Under the pieces are notes generated by a model, which was not told the origin of the DNA, ran no database searches, and saw only the letters and a program-made list of their open reading frames with translations. Of a DNA stretch of 64,000 nucleotides, positions 1 through 10,405 are shown piece by piece. The position numbers and the translations under genes were made by a program. Each line of letters starts with the position of its first letter. The stretch's first letter is position 1. Source of the DNA: Diplodia intermedia (Eukaryota; Ascomycota; Dothideomycetes; Botryosphaeriales; Botryosphaeriaceae); contig JAKEKT010000107.1 of the NCBI GenBank assembly GCA_021495925.1, positions 52,528 through 116,527 on the forward strand, in the 5' to 3' direction.

Positions 1-1713
1 GAAAAGCAGTCTTCGACAGTGGTCAGTGACAAGGATCCGCAGCCAACTTCACCTCCAGCCCACACGAGCGCCGCAGATGACATTTCGTATACTTCGGAGC
101 CCGAGCTTGCAGGGAAGCCGGTTCTTCTTGGACGCGTCGATCAGCGGGTCCTCAAGCGAACCTCGCGCTCACCCAAAAAGCACGACCACGGCGCAGCTAA
201 CTCCAGCCACCGGCTGCTTCAGCTCGATGGCCCTTCTGATCCCGCAGCCCGCAAGCTAGTGTCCCCTGAGAAGACGCGAAATGCAACCCTCAGCCCTTCT
301 GCAGAGGACGTCGTCCATGAGCAGCGGACCCAGGATCCGAGCGCTCGTTTCGCTGCGGGAAAGGCGACGCAGCCGAGCGCCTCCTCGCACCAATCTCGCT
401 CTTCAGATCCACTGTTGTACCTTGAGACCCAAGACAATCATGATCGCTTTGATCGTCCAACTCGCGGATCCCCCTTCCAAGGCTATATAGCTACTTCCAC
501 CGGAACGCACCGAGGCCTGCCGGTATGGTACAATGCCGAGGAAGTCAAGAGTCATCCCAGAGACTCGGTCATGGATGGCACTTTTGACATGGCGCAAGTG
601 AGGGTGACGTTGGAGGAGGGGGCATTGGCAACAAACGACGCCCTTCCCTCTATTCGTCTTCCTTCCCCCACATCTACGCACAGCTCTTCGGATTCGAGCA
701 AGGCGTATCGTTCTCTGCCCAGTCTGACGGCGCTGTCGCCCGCACGGCGTGTGTCGCGCTCACCAAGCGTCAGCCAGGCATCTGAGCACAGCAGCCGCAA
801 CATGTCGCAGACGTTCTCCCGTTTCAGGACAACATCCACGCCCGACTTACTTCGTCCGCTTCTCAGTCCCGCAAGTGCCCCGTCTACGGGCAGTCGGCAT
901 GCAAGCGGTGCTATTTCCGCGGATAATTCCCCCACGAGCAGCGCCGCTATGCTGGAGCTGATCCGCCAGGACTCATCGCCTCTTGAACGGCTCGAACAGG
1001 AAACAAGATCGCAGATGTCTCATGCACCATCGGCCCGGCTTGGCTCGGCTACGGCGGCATCATCACGATTGCAGTCACCAGCGCTGGGAGAATTGCGGAT
1101 GCCCACGTTTGAGTCGCCGGAGCGACCTTCTCCGTACCAGAGACGAGCCGCTCGATATCGGAATGTCCCTACCTTTGCGGAAACCCCCAATGCTCCCTTT
1201 TCCACTTCCTTTGACCTCCTGCCTTCTTTCGATTACTCACCGCCGAGTCTTCAGCCGGGAACTTTCATTGACCGGTACCCCGGCAGCGTGACGACTGGTC
1301 GACGCCGCGGAACCGGCACGGATCAAGGAACAACTTCCATGCCCTCGCTTCCAGCTTCGCGTCCATCTCGGCGAGGAATTTCCGGTCACAGTCACGCCCC
1401 GGCCCAGGCTACGCGGAACACTCAGCTGGGAGCACATCATTGGTCCCGTGGCCGTGGGGGCGGTGAAGACGCGACTGCGTCGCGTCGCAACACCGTGGGT
1501 GGGCAGCAGCGACTGCGCAGGTATCGCTCAATCTCAGCACGGCTTCTTCCTTCATGGCAAGACGAGCAAGAGAATTCGGGGCGGGCGGAGCGGATGCAGG
1601 TGATGGCAGAGATTCAAGAGAGGAGGAGATATGTAGAGCAGACGAATGACGGAAGGCTGGACAGGACGCCACCTAGCCTTGGTAGGTTCGAGCGAGAGCT
1701 TTTGCAGCATTAA
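1..1713 (+). CDS. Ser/Pro-rich disordered hypothetical protein, 5' partial
   Basis: The reading frame is open through base 1, so the window begins inside this gene and at least 570 codons remain. The product is rich in Ser, Pro, Arg and Thr with many SP and RS dipeptides. I see no membrane segment and no recognisable catalytic motif. The C-terminal 40 residues are charged and look helical (MAEIQERRRY) and end in ERELLQH, the only part that looks ordered. The SP/TP density suggests a phosphorylated scaffold or regulatory protein, but that is inference. I do not recognise the family. No intron is needed in the visible part. The true start lies upstream of the window. Confidence 0.7.
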   Translation, partial: EKQSSTVVSDKDPQPTSPPAHTSAADDISYTSEPELAGKPVLLGRVDQRVLKRTSRSPKKHDHGAANSSHRLLQLDGPSDPAARKLVSPEKTRNATLSPSAEDVVHEQRTQDPSARFAAGKATQPSASSHQSRSSDPLLYLETQDNHDRFDRPTRGSPFQGYIATSTGTHRGLPVWYNAEEVKSHPRDSVMDGTFDMAQVRVTLEEGALATNDALPSIRLPSPTSTHSSSDSSKAYRSLPSLTALSPARRVSRSPSVSQASEHSSRNMSQTFSRFRTTSTPDLLRPLLSPASAPSTGSRHASGAISADNSPTSSAAMLELIRQDSSPLERLEQETRSQMSHAPSARLGSATAASSRLQSPALGELRMPTFESPERPSPYQRRAARYRNVPTFAETPNAPFSTSFDLLPSFDYSPPSLQPGTFIDRYPGSVTTGRRRGTGTDQGTTSMPSLPASRPSRRGISGHSHAPAQATRNTQLGAHHWSRGRGGGEDATASRRNTVGGQQRLRRYRSISARLLPSWQDEQENSGRAERMQVMAEIQERRRYVEQTNDGRLDRTPPSLGRFERELLQH

Positions 1714-2374
1714 GCCGGTATCGCTTTTGGGGTTGTCGCAAATTGGGCGGCTTTGGTGCCTTCGGGCTTGGCAGTTGTCGTTGGGTTTCATTGCGTGTTG
1801 TTGGAAATAGCCAACAAACCCGTCTCAAGCTTGAGCGGGTGGGGGCGGTACTGGTACAAGACGTAAAATAGCGTGTATCAACATAACCTTGCATCTTACT
1901 TGTTCATCCTGGTGGATGTAATAATCAGCTGGTGGCACAAAGCTAGGCTGGTGCGGAGGCGGATGACGTGCCGAGTCTCCGACGGGCGGGAAGACCCTCG
2001 AGAGCGCCTGTTTCTAGGAAAGCCTGCTAAAAGGGCTCTAAAAGCAGGGTCCCAAAGTCAAACCGCCTTTCAAGACACCGTTACCTTCCCTTCTGTTATG
2101 GCGGGGTCCGGGGTGTGACAAATGCAACTGGCGATTTACAACAATGCCAGAATCTTCCATCCGCGGGCTTCGGAGAGCATACAAACGGCTGAGGTTCCCC
2201 GGCGGCGGCGGCAGCAACCCGAGCGGATCGCCCCCCTCCGAACACCCCTCCGCGCGCCGCCGACCCTCCTCTCGTTCGCTTTCCGCCGCCGACGTATCAA
2301 CCACTCGCGCCCGTTCTTTCTCTTCAGCCATAGCGCCCGGCCTGTCGGCCACCGCAGCAGCAGCAGCCAGCGCC
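1714..2374. other. Intergenic region with 5' leader of the CHIP-like gene
   Basis: No gene is supported. The right half (about 2200-2370) is GC-rich with CCGCCG/CTCC runs, as in a fungal 5' untranslated leader. An in-frame ATG at 2144 would lengthen the next protein by 77 low-complexity residues. It is not used here because the ATG at 2375 has a much better context and begins the conserved part. Confidence 0.5.
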
Positions 2375-3531
2375 ATGGCCCACGTCGCCGAGCAGTTAAA
2401 GGACCGCGGCAACCAGCACTTCAAGAACGGCGACTACGTCAGCGCTGAGTCTCTGTACACTCAGGCTGTCCAGCGCAACCCGTCCAACCCGCTCATTTTT
2501 ACCAACCGTGCAAATGCTCGCATGAAGCTCGGCCACTATGAGGACGCTATCGACGACTGCCTGAAGAGCATAGAGCTCATGAGGAGTAATATGAAGGCGT
2601 ATACTTTCCTGGGTACGTAGGCGCGTGTGATTACGGAGTGTGGGGAGCGTTGCGGCGCCGTGCACATACACATAACTGGGGACATGCACTGTGGACATGC
2701 GATTTCACGTCAAAATCGAGCCGACGTGCGGCGGGTATGCCGCCACGTTTTACTTCACTGCGGCTACTGCTGCGCGTTACTTCCGGTCTGCGGAGTATGG
2801 TCAGACGGAGATGTTTTAGCTAACGGCGCAATGCTCCCTCTGTAGCGAAGTCACAACTTGCCTTGAACCACCCGAACGAAGCGCTGTCCTCCGCCCTGGT
2901 CGCCTACGATCTTTGCATAAAGTCGACGACGCCGACACGCGATGCGCAAACCATCTCGGCACTAGTGTTGCAGTGCAAGAAGAGCAAATGGGAGGGTAGG
3001 GAGCGGGAAAGACTGAGGAGGAAGAATCCGTTGCTGGCGGAGCTGGAGGATAGGATCGAGGCCTCGGCGAACCAGGACCAGGTCATCATAAATGATAAAG
3101 CGAGCAGGGGCGAAATGGGCGCTGTGGAGGCGGTTGAGGAGCGCACCACCCTGGCGAGGGCCACGCAGCAGAAGATCGAGGATCTCAGGTCCATCTTTGC
3201 CATTGCGGACCCGAACAACATGGCCAAGCGGGAAGTACCGGACCACCTCATTGACAACATTTCGTTTGAGATCATGCATGACCGTGAGTATTGGCCGGGT
3301 AGACTAGTGAATGCGGCCATTGTCGAGTGTGCTAACGGAGGGGCAGCTGTCATTACAAAGAACGGCCATTCTTATGAGAGAGCGACTCTCATCGAGCATC
3401 TGAAACGTAGTGCAACTGACCCTTTGACTCGCGAGCCGTTGAAGATCGACGACTTGCGACCCAACATCGCACTACGGGAAGCGTGTACTGAGTTCTTTGA
3501 TAAGAATTCCGGTTGGGTCTACGATTGGTGA
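2375..3531 (+). CDS. TPR/U-box E3 ubiquitin ligase, CHIP (STUB1)-like
   Basis: Predicted exons are 2375-2612, 2846-3283 and 3347-3531 (286 aa). Residues 1 to about 110 hold tetratricopeptide repeats with CHIP-like phrases (KDRGNQHFKNGDY, FTNRANARMKLG, LNHPNEAL). A charged helical linker follows, rich in R/E/K. Residues ~205-282 form a U-box with SFEIMHDPVITKNGHSYER and DPLTREPL. In this family the TPR domain binds the C-termini of Hsp70/Hsp90 and the U-box recruits an E2, so the protein would ubiquitinate chaperone clients in the cytosol. The second intron (63 bp) splits the U-box; removing it restores HDP-VITKNG. The first intron (233 bp) restores an ALNHPNEAL helix. The start is in a strong context (gcgccATGg). 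Baker's yeast lacks this gene, but filamentous fungi have it. Confidence 0.9.
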
Positions 3532-4190
3532 TGGACCGAAACAGCCCGCACAGCCGCACATCCTTCTATCGCTCGCCTGTCTTGTTGAGCAGGTGCATTC
3601 TATTGGCGTCGTATTGCAGAACGCGGTCCGTGTGCCGTGGTTCTTTCACGGAGCATTTGGTAGACACTTGCCTTGGGCAGATACCCTTGTATTTCCTACT
3701 CATGAGACGTACAGCTAGGTTTCTTGTCCTGTGACTACTCTTCAGTTGGGTTGCGGCCATTGGTCACATTCAGCTAGCTAACCCAGCTGGAACACGGTTT
3801 CTTCATACTAAACTTGGGGTTTTATGGAGGACTCGCGATTTGCATGTTGCTAGGGACCTCAACGAGCAAGGTACCAGTTGACAGCAGCCGGAAAGTAACG
3901 AAGCTCGTGTCCAAATCCATCGCGTTTAACGGCTTGTCCCAGCCAATGCCTTGCCTGAATTGCAGTGACATCGACATTGTGAGGGTTTCCGGCGTGGAAT
4001 ATACCGCGGCAGTGTAGGCGCTCTAGCTTCTGTCTGAGTTGCCGTAAAACGCTCGGGCCATCCAGACCTGTTAGTCAGCGGCATAAGCGAAAGCGCCGTC
4101 TGCGCAACCCACAACTTCGATTTTCCTCGCAAAGCGACTTAACGACCCCGAAGACGACACACCGACCACCGACGCCGGGAAACAGCCAAG
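3532..4190. other. Intergenic, CHIP-like 3' end to RPL15 leader
   Basis: No gene is supported. It probably contains the 3' UTR of the U-box gene, the RPL15 promoter and, from about 4139, the first non-coding exon of RPL15. Confidence 0.45.
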
Positions 4191-4303
4191 GTACGCAGCG
4201 ACGCCCAGAAACACGATGCGATGCGAATTTTACACGGCTTCGTCAGGATTGCATCGGTCGGGCCCAGTTTCGGGACATTCAGGCTAACGACTTCTCCGAG
4301 CAG
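4191..4303 (+). other. Probable 5'-UTR intron of RPL15
   Basis: A donor (AAG|GTACGC at 4191) and an acceptor with a good branch point (GCTAACG near 4283, then CAG at 4301-4303) bracket 113 bp. The acceptor CAG is immediately followed by the ATG at 4304, so splicing would place the start codon at the first base of exon 2. Introns at this position are common in ribosomal protein genes. The intron is inferred from the signals only. Confidence 0.6.
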
Positions 4304-5169
4304 ATGGGTGCGCTTAAGTACGTTGAGGAACTTCAGAAGAAGAAGCAGTCCGATGTGCTGCGCTTCCTGCTCCGCGTTCGCTGCTGGGAGGTATGACGCT
4401 CCCTTCGCCATGCCTCGCTCTCGCCCATCGGGAGCGAGGACGAGCGAAAATCCTGGTGTCACTCGTTGAACTTTGCTGAGAGTGCATCAATTTAGCTCCG
4501 CCAGCTGAACGTCATCCACCGCGCCTCGCGCCCTTCGCGCCCCGACAAGGCTCGCCGCCTCGGATACAAGGCCAAGCAGGGCTATGTCATCTACCGCGTC
4601 CGTGTCCGCCGCGGTGGTCGCAAGAGGCCCGTCCCCAAGGGTGCCACCTACGGTACGTTTCACCTGTAGAAAGAAGGGTTATTTGAGAGCGACGGGATTG
4701 GGATCGGAATTTCGATCAGTCTTGCTGATTGGTTTGGATGAACAGGCAAGCCCACCAACCAGGGTGTCAACCAGCTGAAGTACCAACGCTCCCTCCGTTC
4801 CACCGCTGAGGAGCGTGTCGGTCGCCGCTGCGCCAACCTGCGCGTCCTGAACTCCTACTGGATCAACCAGGACTCGACCTACAAGTACTACGAGGTCATC
4901 CTCGTTGACCCTCAGCACAAGGCCATCCGTCGCGACGCCCGCATCAACTGGATCGCCAAGCCCGTCCACAAGGTACGTTCGAGCGACGAAGCCACATGGA
5001 GTTACCGTGATCCTAATTGTTTCTGCAGCACCGCGAGGCTCGTGGCCTCACCGCTACCGGCAAGAAGAGCCGTGGTATCAACAAGGGCCACAAGTTCAGC
5101 AAGACCACCGCTGGTCGCCGCAAGACCTGGAAGCGTCACAACACCCTGTCCCTCTGGCGCTACAGGTAA
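4304..5169 (+). CDS. RPL15: 60S ribosomal protein eL15
   Basis: Four coding exons (4304-4390, 4496-4652, 4746-4972, 5029-5169) give 203 aa, the family's normal length. The protein begins MGALKYVEELQKKKQSDV and contains LRVRCWE, RASRPSRPDKARRLGYKAKQ and RVRRGGRKRPVPKGATYG, then the Lys/Arg-rich C-terminus (KSRGINKGHKF, WKRHNTLSLWRYR) seen across eukaryotic eL15. It is a structural protein of the large ribosomal subunit and contacts rRNA. All junctions are GT-AG and all phases agree. A further intron probably lies in the 5' UTR directly before the ATG. Codon use is strongly C-ending, as expected for a highly expressed gene. Confidence 0.96.
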
Positions 5170-6581
5170 ATGTCGCGTCGCTGAGGCAGGAGTTTATGGG
5201 GATGGTTGCTGGGCTATTTCAAAAAAGCGTCTTCACTATCATCGGCAGATCTCTCGGGTATGGACCGGCTGGGTACCGCTGCTTGCGCTCGTCGTCGGCT
5301 CGGTGGTTGTCCATCAGGTAGAAATGAATGGACGTTTCCATCACCGGATCGTACTGATGGCGAGAAAAATTAATGACTTGATACCATTCAAAACTGAGCC
5401 CAGCCCAGCCCATGCGTACTCATGATTCTTTCAGGGGGCTTTATCGCTGTGCAGTCTTACCTTTACAAGCGTATTATCGACCGGCCTTCTGAGCTTTTGG
5501 CGACGCGACCTCTCGAGTTCGACTATTCGTAGCTCACCCACATCAGGCTTATCTCTGTAGAAGGTCTTTGCAGAGAACCAAGGGTATTTGGTTAGATCGT
5601 GTACCTGCAAAGAACTTCTGAGGCAGCTTTCATCTCCGCCACACCAGGATATGAAGTCGTTCAATCCCTGCTGATAGGCAATGTAGCTGCGAAAGGCGAC
5701 AGTCAAAGAAGTGCGTATCTATCGGTGGAGGCTGCGCCTGATGACCAGCAAATGATATAAATGTTCGGCTAAACTGACGGTGGGGCACTTTGTTGTTGCT
5801 GGAGAACAGGAACGCTAGTGTTTGGGAACCGAGTGGCTTAACGGTTGAGACCTGCGCGTTGGATAGTCTTCGTCTGAGCCTTCTGAACACAACGATCACA
5901 AGAGATAGGATTCACATCTGAATCTCGTTTGAAATATGGCTCTTACAATGCAGTCTTGGAAGGGTAACGAAGATTATACTGCGAGCTTAAGTGAGCAGCA
6001 ACGCAAGTGGAAACAAGTGCTTTATAGCTAGGGTTGTAGGATAGAAAGGCTAACCGCACTTGAACTAGATGGACCAAAGATAATAATCTTCAGAATACTT
6101 CAAGCCCCAGCCTATCACTTTTCGTTTGCTCCACTAAGTCCTAATAGATACAGTCCCTGCTACTACTCTAACTGCAGAAGCAGCAGCCACTCCAGTGGTT
6201 CCTAAGGTGTTACTCTTAAACGGCCTATCACGGGGTATTCGGATCTACAGAGCAGCTAACGGCGACGACAACTCAATCCTAACCTCAGGTTCATAGTCCA
6301 TCACTTCGATTGGTTCGTGCTAATCTATGTCCCCAAGACTTTGGAGAACTCTGGTATCCCGGACGAACGTGAAAATGCCCACCGGCACTCAACGCCTGAT
6401 TACCTCTCTAATAGCAACAATGAGAGACGCTTTTCCATCGCCAGAAGATTCATAAACAAAACGGGATGAGAACGCCATTACTCACCAACCATCCAGACCT
6501 GCCCGATCCCTTTTTGCTCCAAGCCATTCAAGCGTACACATACGAAGCAATCCACTCTCGTCCTCAACGAAGGAAAATCGT
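5170..6581. other. Intergenic, convergent RPL15/SNF12 region
   Basis: This 1.4-kb stretch lies between two convergent genes. It is more AT-rich than its surroundings, especially 5750-6450. I see no supportable gene; a 91-codon minus-strand ORF at 5431-5706 has no recognisable domain. Confidence 0.45.
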
Positions 6582-8307
6582 CTAATGCGCCTTGCCGGCC
6601 TTTGCAAGCCATAGGCCCACGCTCTCCAGAGCACGGTCTCCGCCCCAGACGCCCTCCTTCCCACCACGTCTGAATTCCTCGCTAGCAACGTCCTCGCCTC
6701 CGCCGCGTGTGGCCTCGCCGAGGATGACATCGAGGTCGCGCTGCTGGGAGCTGATCCAGCGCTTGACGAAGTTGACCGGGTCGGTGCTGAAAGCGGTGTA
6801 GAAGGCATGCTTTGCCTTAGAGTGCTGGATTGCCTGTACTGCGAGTGCCAGCGACTCATCCAACGACGCAATCTGGTTTAGCATTTGCGGGTTCGTGGTG
6901 ATACGGCCCATGGCGATGCGGAGCGGATCGTCGAGCGGGACGAGAACATCATATATAGTTGGTTGCGAGGCAGTCGTGCCATCATCGGGAGCAATGTAGT
7001 GCTTGTCGACGCGGATGGTATAAGGCAGTTGATAGGGAGGGAGCTGGGACAGGTGGGGGATAATCAACTGGGGGATCTGCGGGAATGGCACGAAATCCCT
7101 GTTTTCGAAGAGCTGTCTTGTGTCAGTGACCGAATAGACTCCCCTACAGTATCCGAAGAGACATACCGATTTCAGCTGAGCATCACAACGAATCTTGCGA
7201 CTGTCTTCATCCTCTTGTAGGCTGTTTGCTTTGACATATATCCAAATACCCATGAGAATACCGCCGCGGTCATCCTCCTCAGTGCCTAGCAGCTCGGCCA
7301 GCGGCGGGCTAAGCTTAAAGCGCTCAGGACTCTCGTCGCGGAAGAGGTTGACGGTAACATTGATGTTCTCATCACTTTTGCGTTCGAACTCCAGCGTGTC
7401 GAAATTTGCGGCCGAGTCGTTGGCATTGGCGGAATTTTCGGGCTTCTTCCACTCAATTGACGTGTATCCGTCCGGCTGGAGCGATTGCGAGCGGTCGAAG
7501 TTGATGGTGATCTGCTTGAAGAAATGCGACAGCTTGGTGCGCTGATTGGCCGCGGGCTTCCCTGCCTTGACCTTCTTCGCTGCATCACCGCCATCCTGCT
7601 CCATGGCGTCCGTGTCCTTCAGCTCTTCGGCCTGCTCCTTCTCTGCCTCAGAGTCCTCGTCATTGCCGAGCAGGCGTCCCTCGATCTTGACGCGGTAAGT
7701 GGCCTGGCTCTCGCTGCCGAAGTCGAAAGCGTCGGGATCCATGCTCGTGTTCTGCCAGGGCTGGTTGTCGGCGGTATTGCTGATCCAGACGCGCATGGTG
7801 CGGTAGCGGGTGAAATTGCGGGCGCTGCTCTCGGTGATGTCGAGGCGCTTACGCATCATGACGGCGTCGAGCTTGCGTTCAGCGTCGCGCAGCTGGCGGT
7901 AGCGCTGGACGCCATCGCCGACGACCAGGCCCTCAATACCATCGGGGATGTTCTTGTCGGTGGGCTTGCGCGACTGGCGCTTGGCCAACTCGCGCTTTTG
8001 CATCTCAGCTTGCTGCTGGGCCTGCAGCTGCTGAGGCGTGATGGGCGGCGGGTGAGCGGCTGACACCATGGGGCCTATACCATGGCGCATGGTGGCGCTC
8101 AGGTCAGCAAAGTGAATCATGACGGCGGAGGACTGCTGGCGGGACATTGGGGCAGGGGAGCGCGCAGCCTAGTCGCCGCAACGGCTCAGGCTAACAAGGC
8201 GCGTGTTTGGCAGCGACCTTACCGGGACCACGTCTCTGCGCAGCGGCGTGCGGCGACGCTCGCTGGCCAGCCTGCGGCGGGTAGTTCCGGTACTGGGCCT
8301 GCATCAT
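6582..8307 (-). CDS. SNF12: SWI/SNF chromatin-remodelling subunit SNF12/SWP73 (SMARCD) with SWIB domain
   Basis: The proposed exons on the minus strand are 8307-8223, 8074-7167 and 7112-6582 (507 aa). The short first exon encodes MMQAQYRNYPPQ and a QRRGPG stretch. Joining it at 8074 gives RGPGPMVSAAHPPP, which suits the family better than the simple ORF start at 8147. Residues ~30-70 are Gln-rich. The central part has the SMARCD core (VVGDGVQRYRQLRDAERKLD), and residues ~275-360 form the SWIB region (LSPPLAELLG, GILMGIWIYVK). The C-terminus (FVKRWISSQQRDLD) is also typical. SWP73 subunits are scaffold components of the BAF/SWI-SNF complex in the nucleus. The 54-bp intron 7113-7166 is a multiple of three with no stop. 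The gene is divergent from the amidohydrolase to its right. Confidence 0.9.
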
Positions 8308-8897
8308 GGGCACGACGCAGCAGCAGGCGGTGGATAGGCGATGATGGGGAGCGACTCGGCGACGGAGGGGTGGTGTGGAGGCGGGAGTGTGCGGCGCGTT
8401 GATGCAGTAGCACTGGGGCGACGCGTTCAGGCAGGCAGGCCGCGATGCTTTTTCATTCGCTGCACCGCTAGGGTAGGGGGCGGCAGCGGGGTCGCCTGCA
8501 ACAGCGAATCGATCCGCCACTACTTGGCCTATACAGTCGGTACTGTACGCCGGGCCCCCGCGCTGCTGGCCTGCGCGGCCGGGCGGCTGCTGCCGCGGTC
8601 TCTGGCTGTTCTGTTGCGCTCAACGTGCTTGCCGAACAATCGATGACACGCTTCCAGTCTCGGCCCAGCCTTGTCAAACGGATGTCTGCTCCTCCACTTT
8701 ATTTTCGGTCCCACGATAAGTAGTGCCATTCTCGCTCTTCTTGTGCCTTGTGTCGATTCTTCCTCTGTCTACTTCTACTTGCTGCCCGCGCTTTAGCGCT
8801 ACTCGATACCCTTTCGTCTTTTCCTAAAACGCCGCGTGAACGGCCTTTCTCCGTACATATTTCACCAACCTCATCGCCATCGCCACCAACCAACGCC
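8308..8897. promoter_or_regulatory. Divergent promoter region, SNF12 and amidohydrolase
   Basis: About 590 bp separate the two divergent starts. The right half (8690-8890) is pyrimidine-rich (TTCTTCCTCTGTC-like) up to the ATG at 8898, as in many fungal leaders. No specific operator is recognised. Confidence 0.5.
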
Positions 8898-10405
8898 ATG
8901 GCCGGAGCCTACCTCGCCTCGCTTGGCATCGATCTCGATGCTGAGATGGCCAAGATCCAGTTCGGCCAGGAGAAGCCTGGCATCGCCAACCCGGACGCAA
9001 AGGCACCGCCTTCAAAATCTCACCAGCCGCCGCCGCGCTACTCTGACGTCTTCGCCCCCAAGACTGTCTCAAGGATCACTGCTGCCCGTCTACCAGGCCA
9101 GCCTGCCTCTGATCTCTGGGACATTGGCATTGCCGATGGTCGCATCTCATCTGTAGAGAAGCACGACGCGAGTGCCCCCCGTCTCAGCCATGTGCCCAGC
9201 GTGCTGAATGCGCAGGAGCGCCTGATCGCCCCCTCGCTCTGTCACGCCCATATCCACCTGGACAAGTGCTTCCTTCTGCAAGATCCCAAGTACAGCGATC
9301 TTGAAATAGTGGCCGGAGACTTTCAAGAAGCCATGAACCTCACCAGCCAGGCCAAATCGCGCTTCGAGGAAGAAGACCTCCTCCGCCGCGGCCGGCAGCT
9401 GATCCGGGAGAGCATACAGCACGGAGTCACCGCAATGCGAGGCTTCGTTGAGGTCGACGCTGACGTTGGGTTCAAGTGCCTCAATGCTGGCTTGCGGCTA
9501 AAGGAGGAGTTCGCCGACAAGTGCGACGTGCAGATCTGCGCCTTTGCCCAGTTGCCGCTCTTCTCTGGGCTTGATGGTGGAGAGGTCGTCCGCAAGCTGA
9601 TGACTGGTGCCGCCAAAACACCTGGGGTGGACGTGCTGGGGAGCACGCCCTATGTCGAGTCCGACGAGATCAAGATGAAAATGAACGTCCGTTGGATCAG
9701 CTCTCTTGCTCTCGCTCAAGACAAATTCCTGGATTTTCATATGGACTACAATCTTGACAAGTCCACGAAGCCTTTCATCTGGACCACTGTGGAGCTCCTC
9801 AAAGAGAGGTGTTGGGAGAGCAGGAATGGAAAACTCATCACCATGGGCCATTGCACACGGTTGACATACTTCCAGGCAGATGATTGGAAGAAGCTGAAGG
9901 AAGCCATCGGCAACCTCCCAGTGTCCTTTGTGGGACTTCCGACAAGCGACTTGTTCATGATGAGAACCGCGGAGAATGTGCGAGGCACTCTCAACGTGCC
10001 GAAATTGATCCAGGAACACGGCTTGCAGGCCGCTGTTGCTGTTAACAATGTCGGCAATGCCTTCACGCCGCAAGGAAACTGCGACCCGCTTGCAGTTGCC
10101 AGCATGGGCGTTGGTGTCTACCAGGCTGCGACTAAGAAGGATGCAGAAGTCTTATATGTAGGACTCATGTCAATGCCCGTTTGCTCCGTGCTAACTGTCC
10201 GTAGGAATGTGTCTCGAACAGAGCGAAAGCAATCATCGGGCTGGAAGCCCCGTCATTCTCTTTGAAGCCGGGAGATCCGGCCGACCTGATAATCTTCGAC
10301 GGCGCTGGCGCTGGGTGGAGGAGCAGGAGAAGCGTGATGGATGCAATTTACGATCCCGGAAGCACGAGAACTACGATAAAGCGTGGGCGCATAACGACCG
10401 TTTAA
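8898..10405 (+). CDS. Amidohydrolase, cytosine-deaminase-like metal-dependent hydrolase
   Basis: Exons 8898-10157 and 10205-10405 (47-bp intron; CTAAC branch point) give 486 aa. The sequence shows an amidohydrolase TIM barrel: metal-ligand HIH at H118/H120 followed by LDK, a strand ending MRGFVEVD, FHMDYNLD (H281) and MGHCTRL (H318), and a C-terminal beta-sandwich phrase PGDPADLIIFD. This is the layout of bacterial CodA-type cytosine/isoguanine deaminases, which hydrolyse amino or amide groups on heterocycles. Where CodA has its catalytic Asp (HDD), this protein has an Asn pair (N383/N384, in AVNNVGNAF), so the substrate cannot be assumed. The ATG at 8898 was chosen for its context (caacgccATGg). 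An upstream in-frame extension from 8748 looks like a leader. No signal peptide is seen, so it is probably cytosolic. Confidence 0.85.

Noticed and set aside
2144..2374. In-frame N-terminal extension of the CHIP-like protein
   Set aside because: The extension is low-complexity Arg/Ser/Pro and the ATG at 2375 has a much stronger context at the start of the conserved TPR region.
5431..5706. 91-codon minus-strand ORF
   Set aside because: Amino acid composition looks protein-like, but there is no start context, partner exon or recognisable family.
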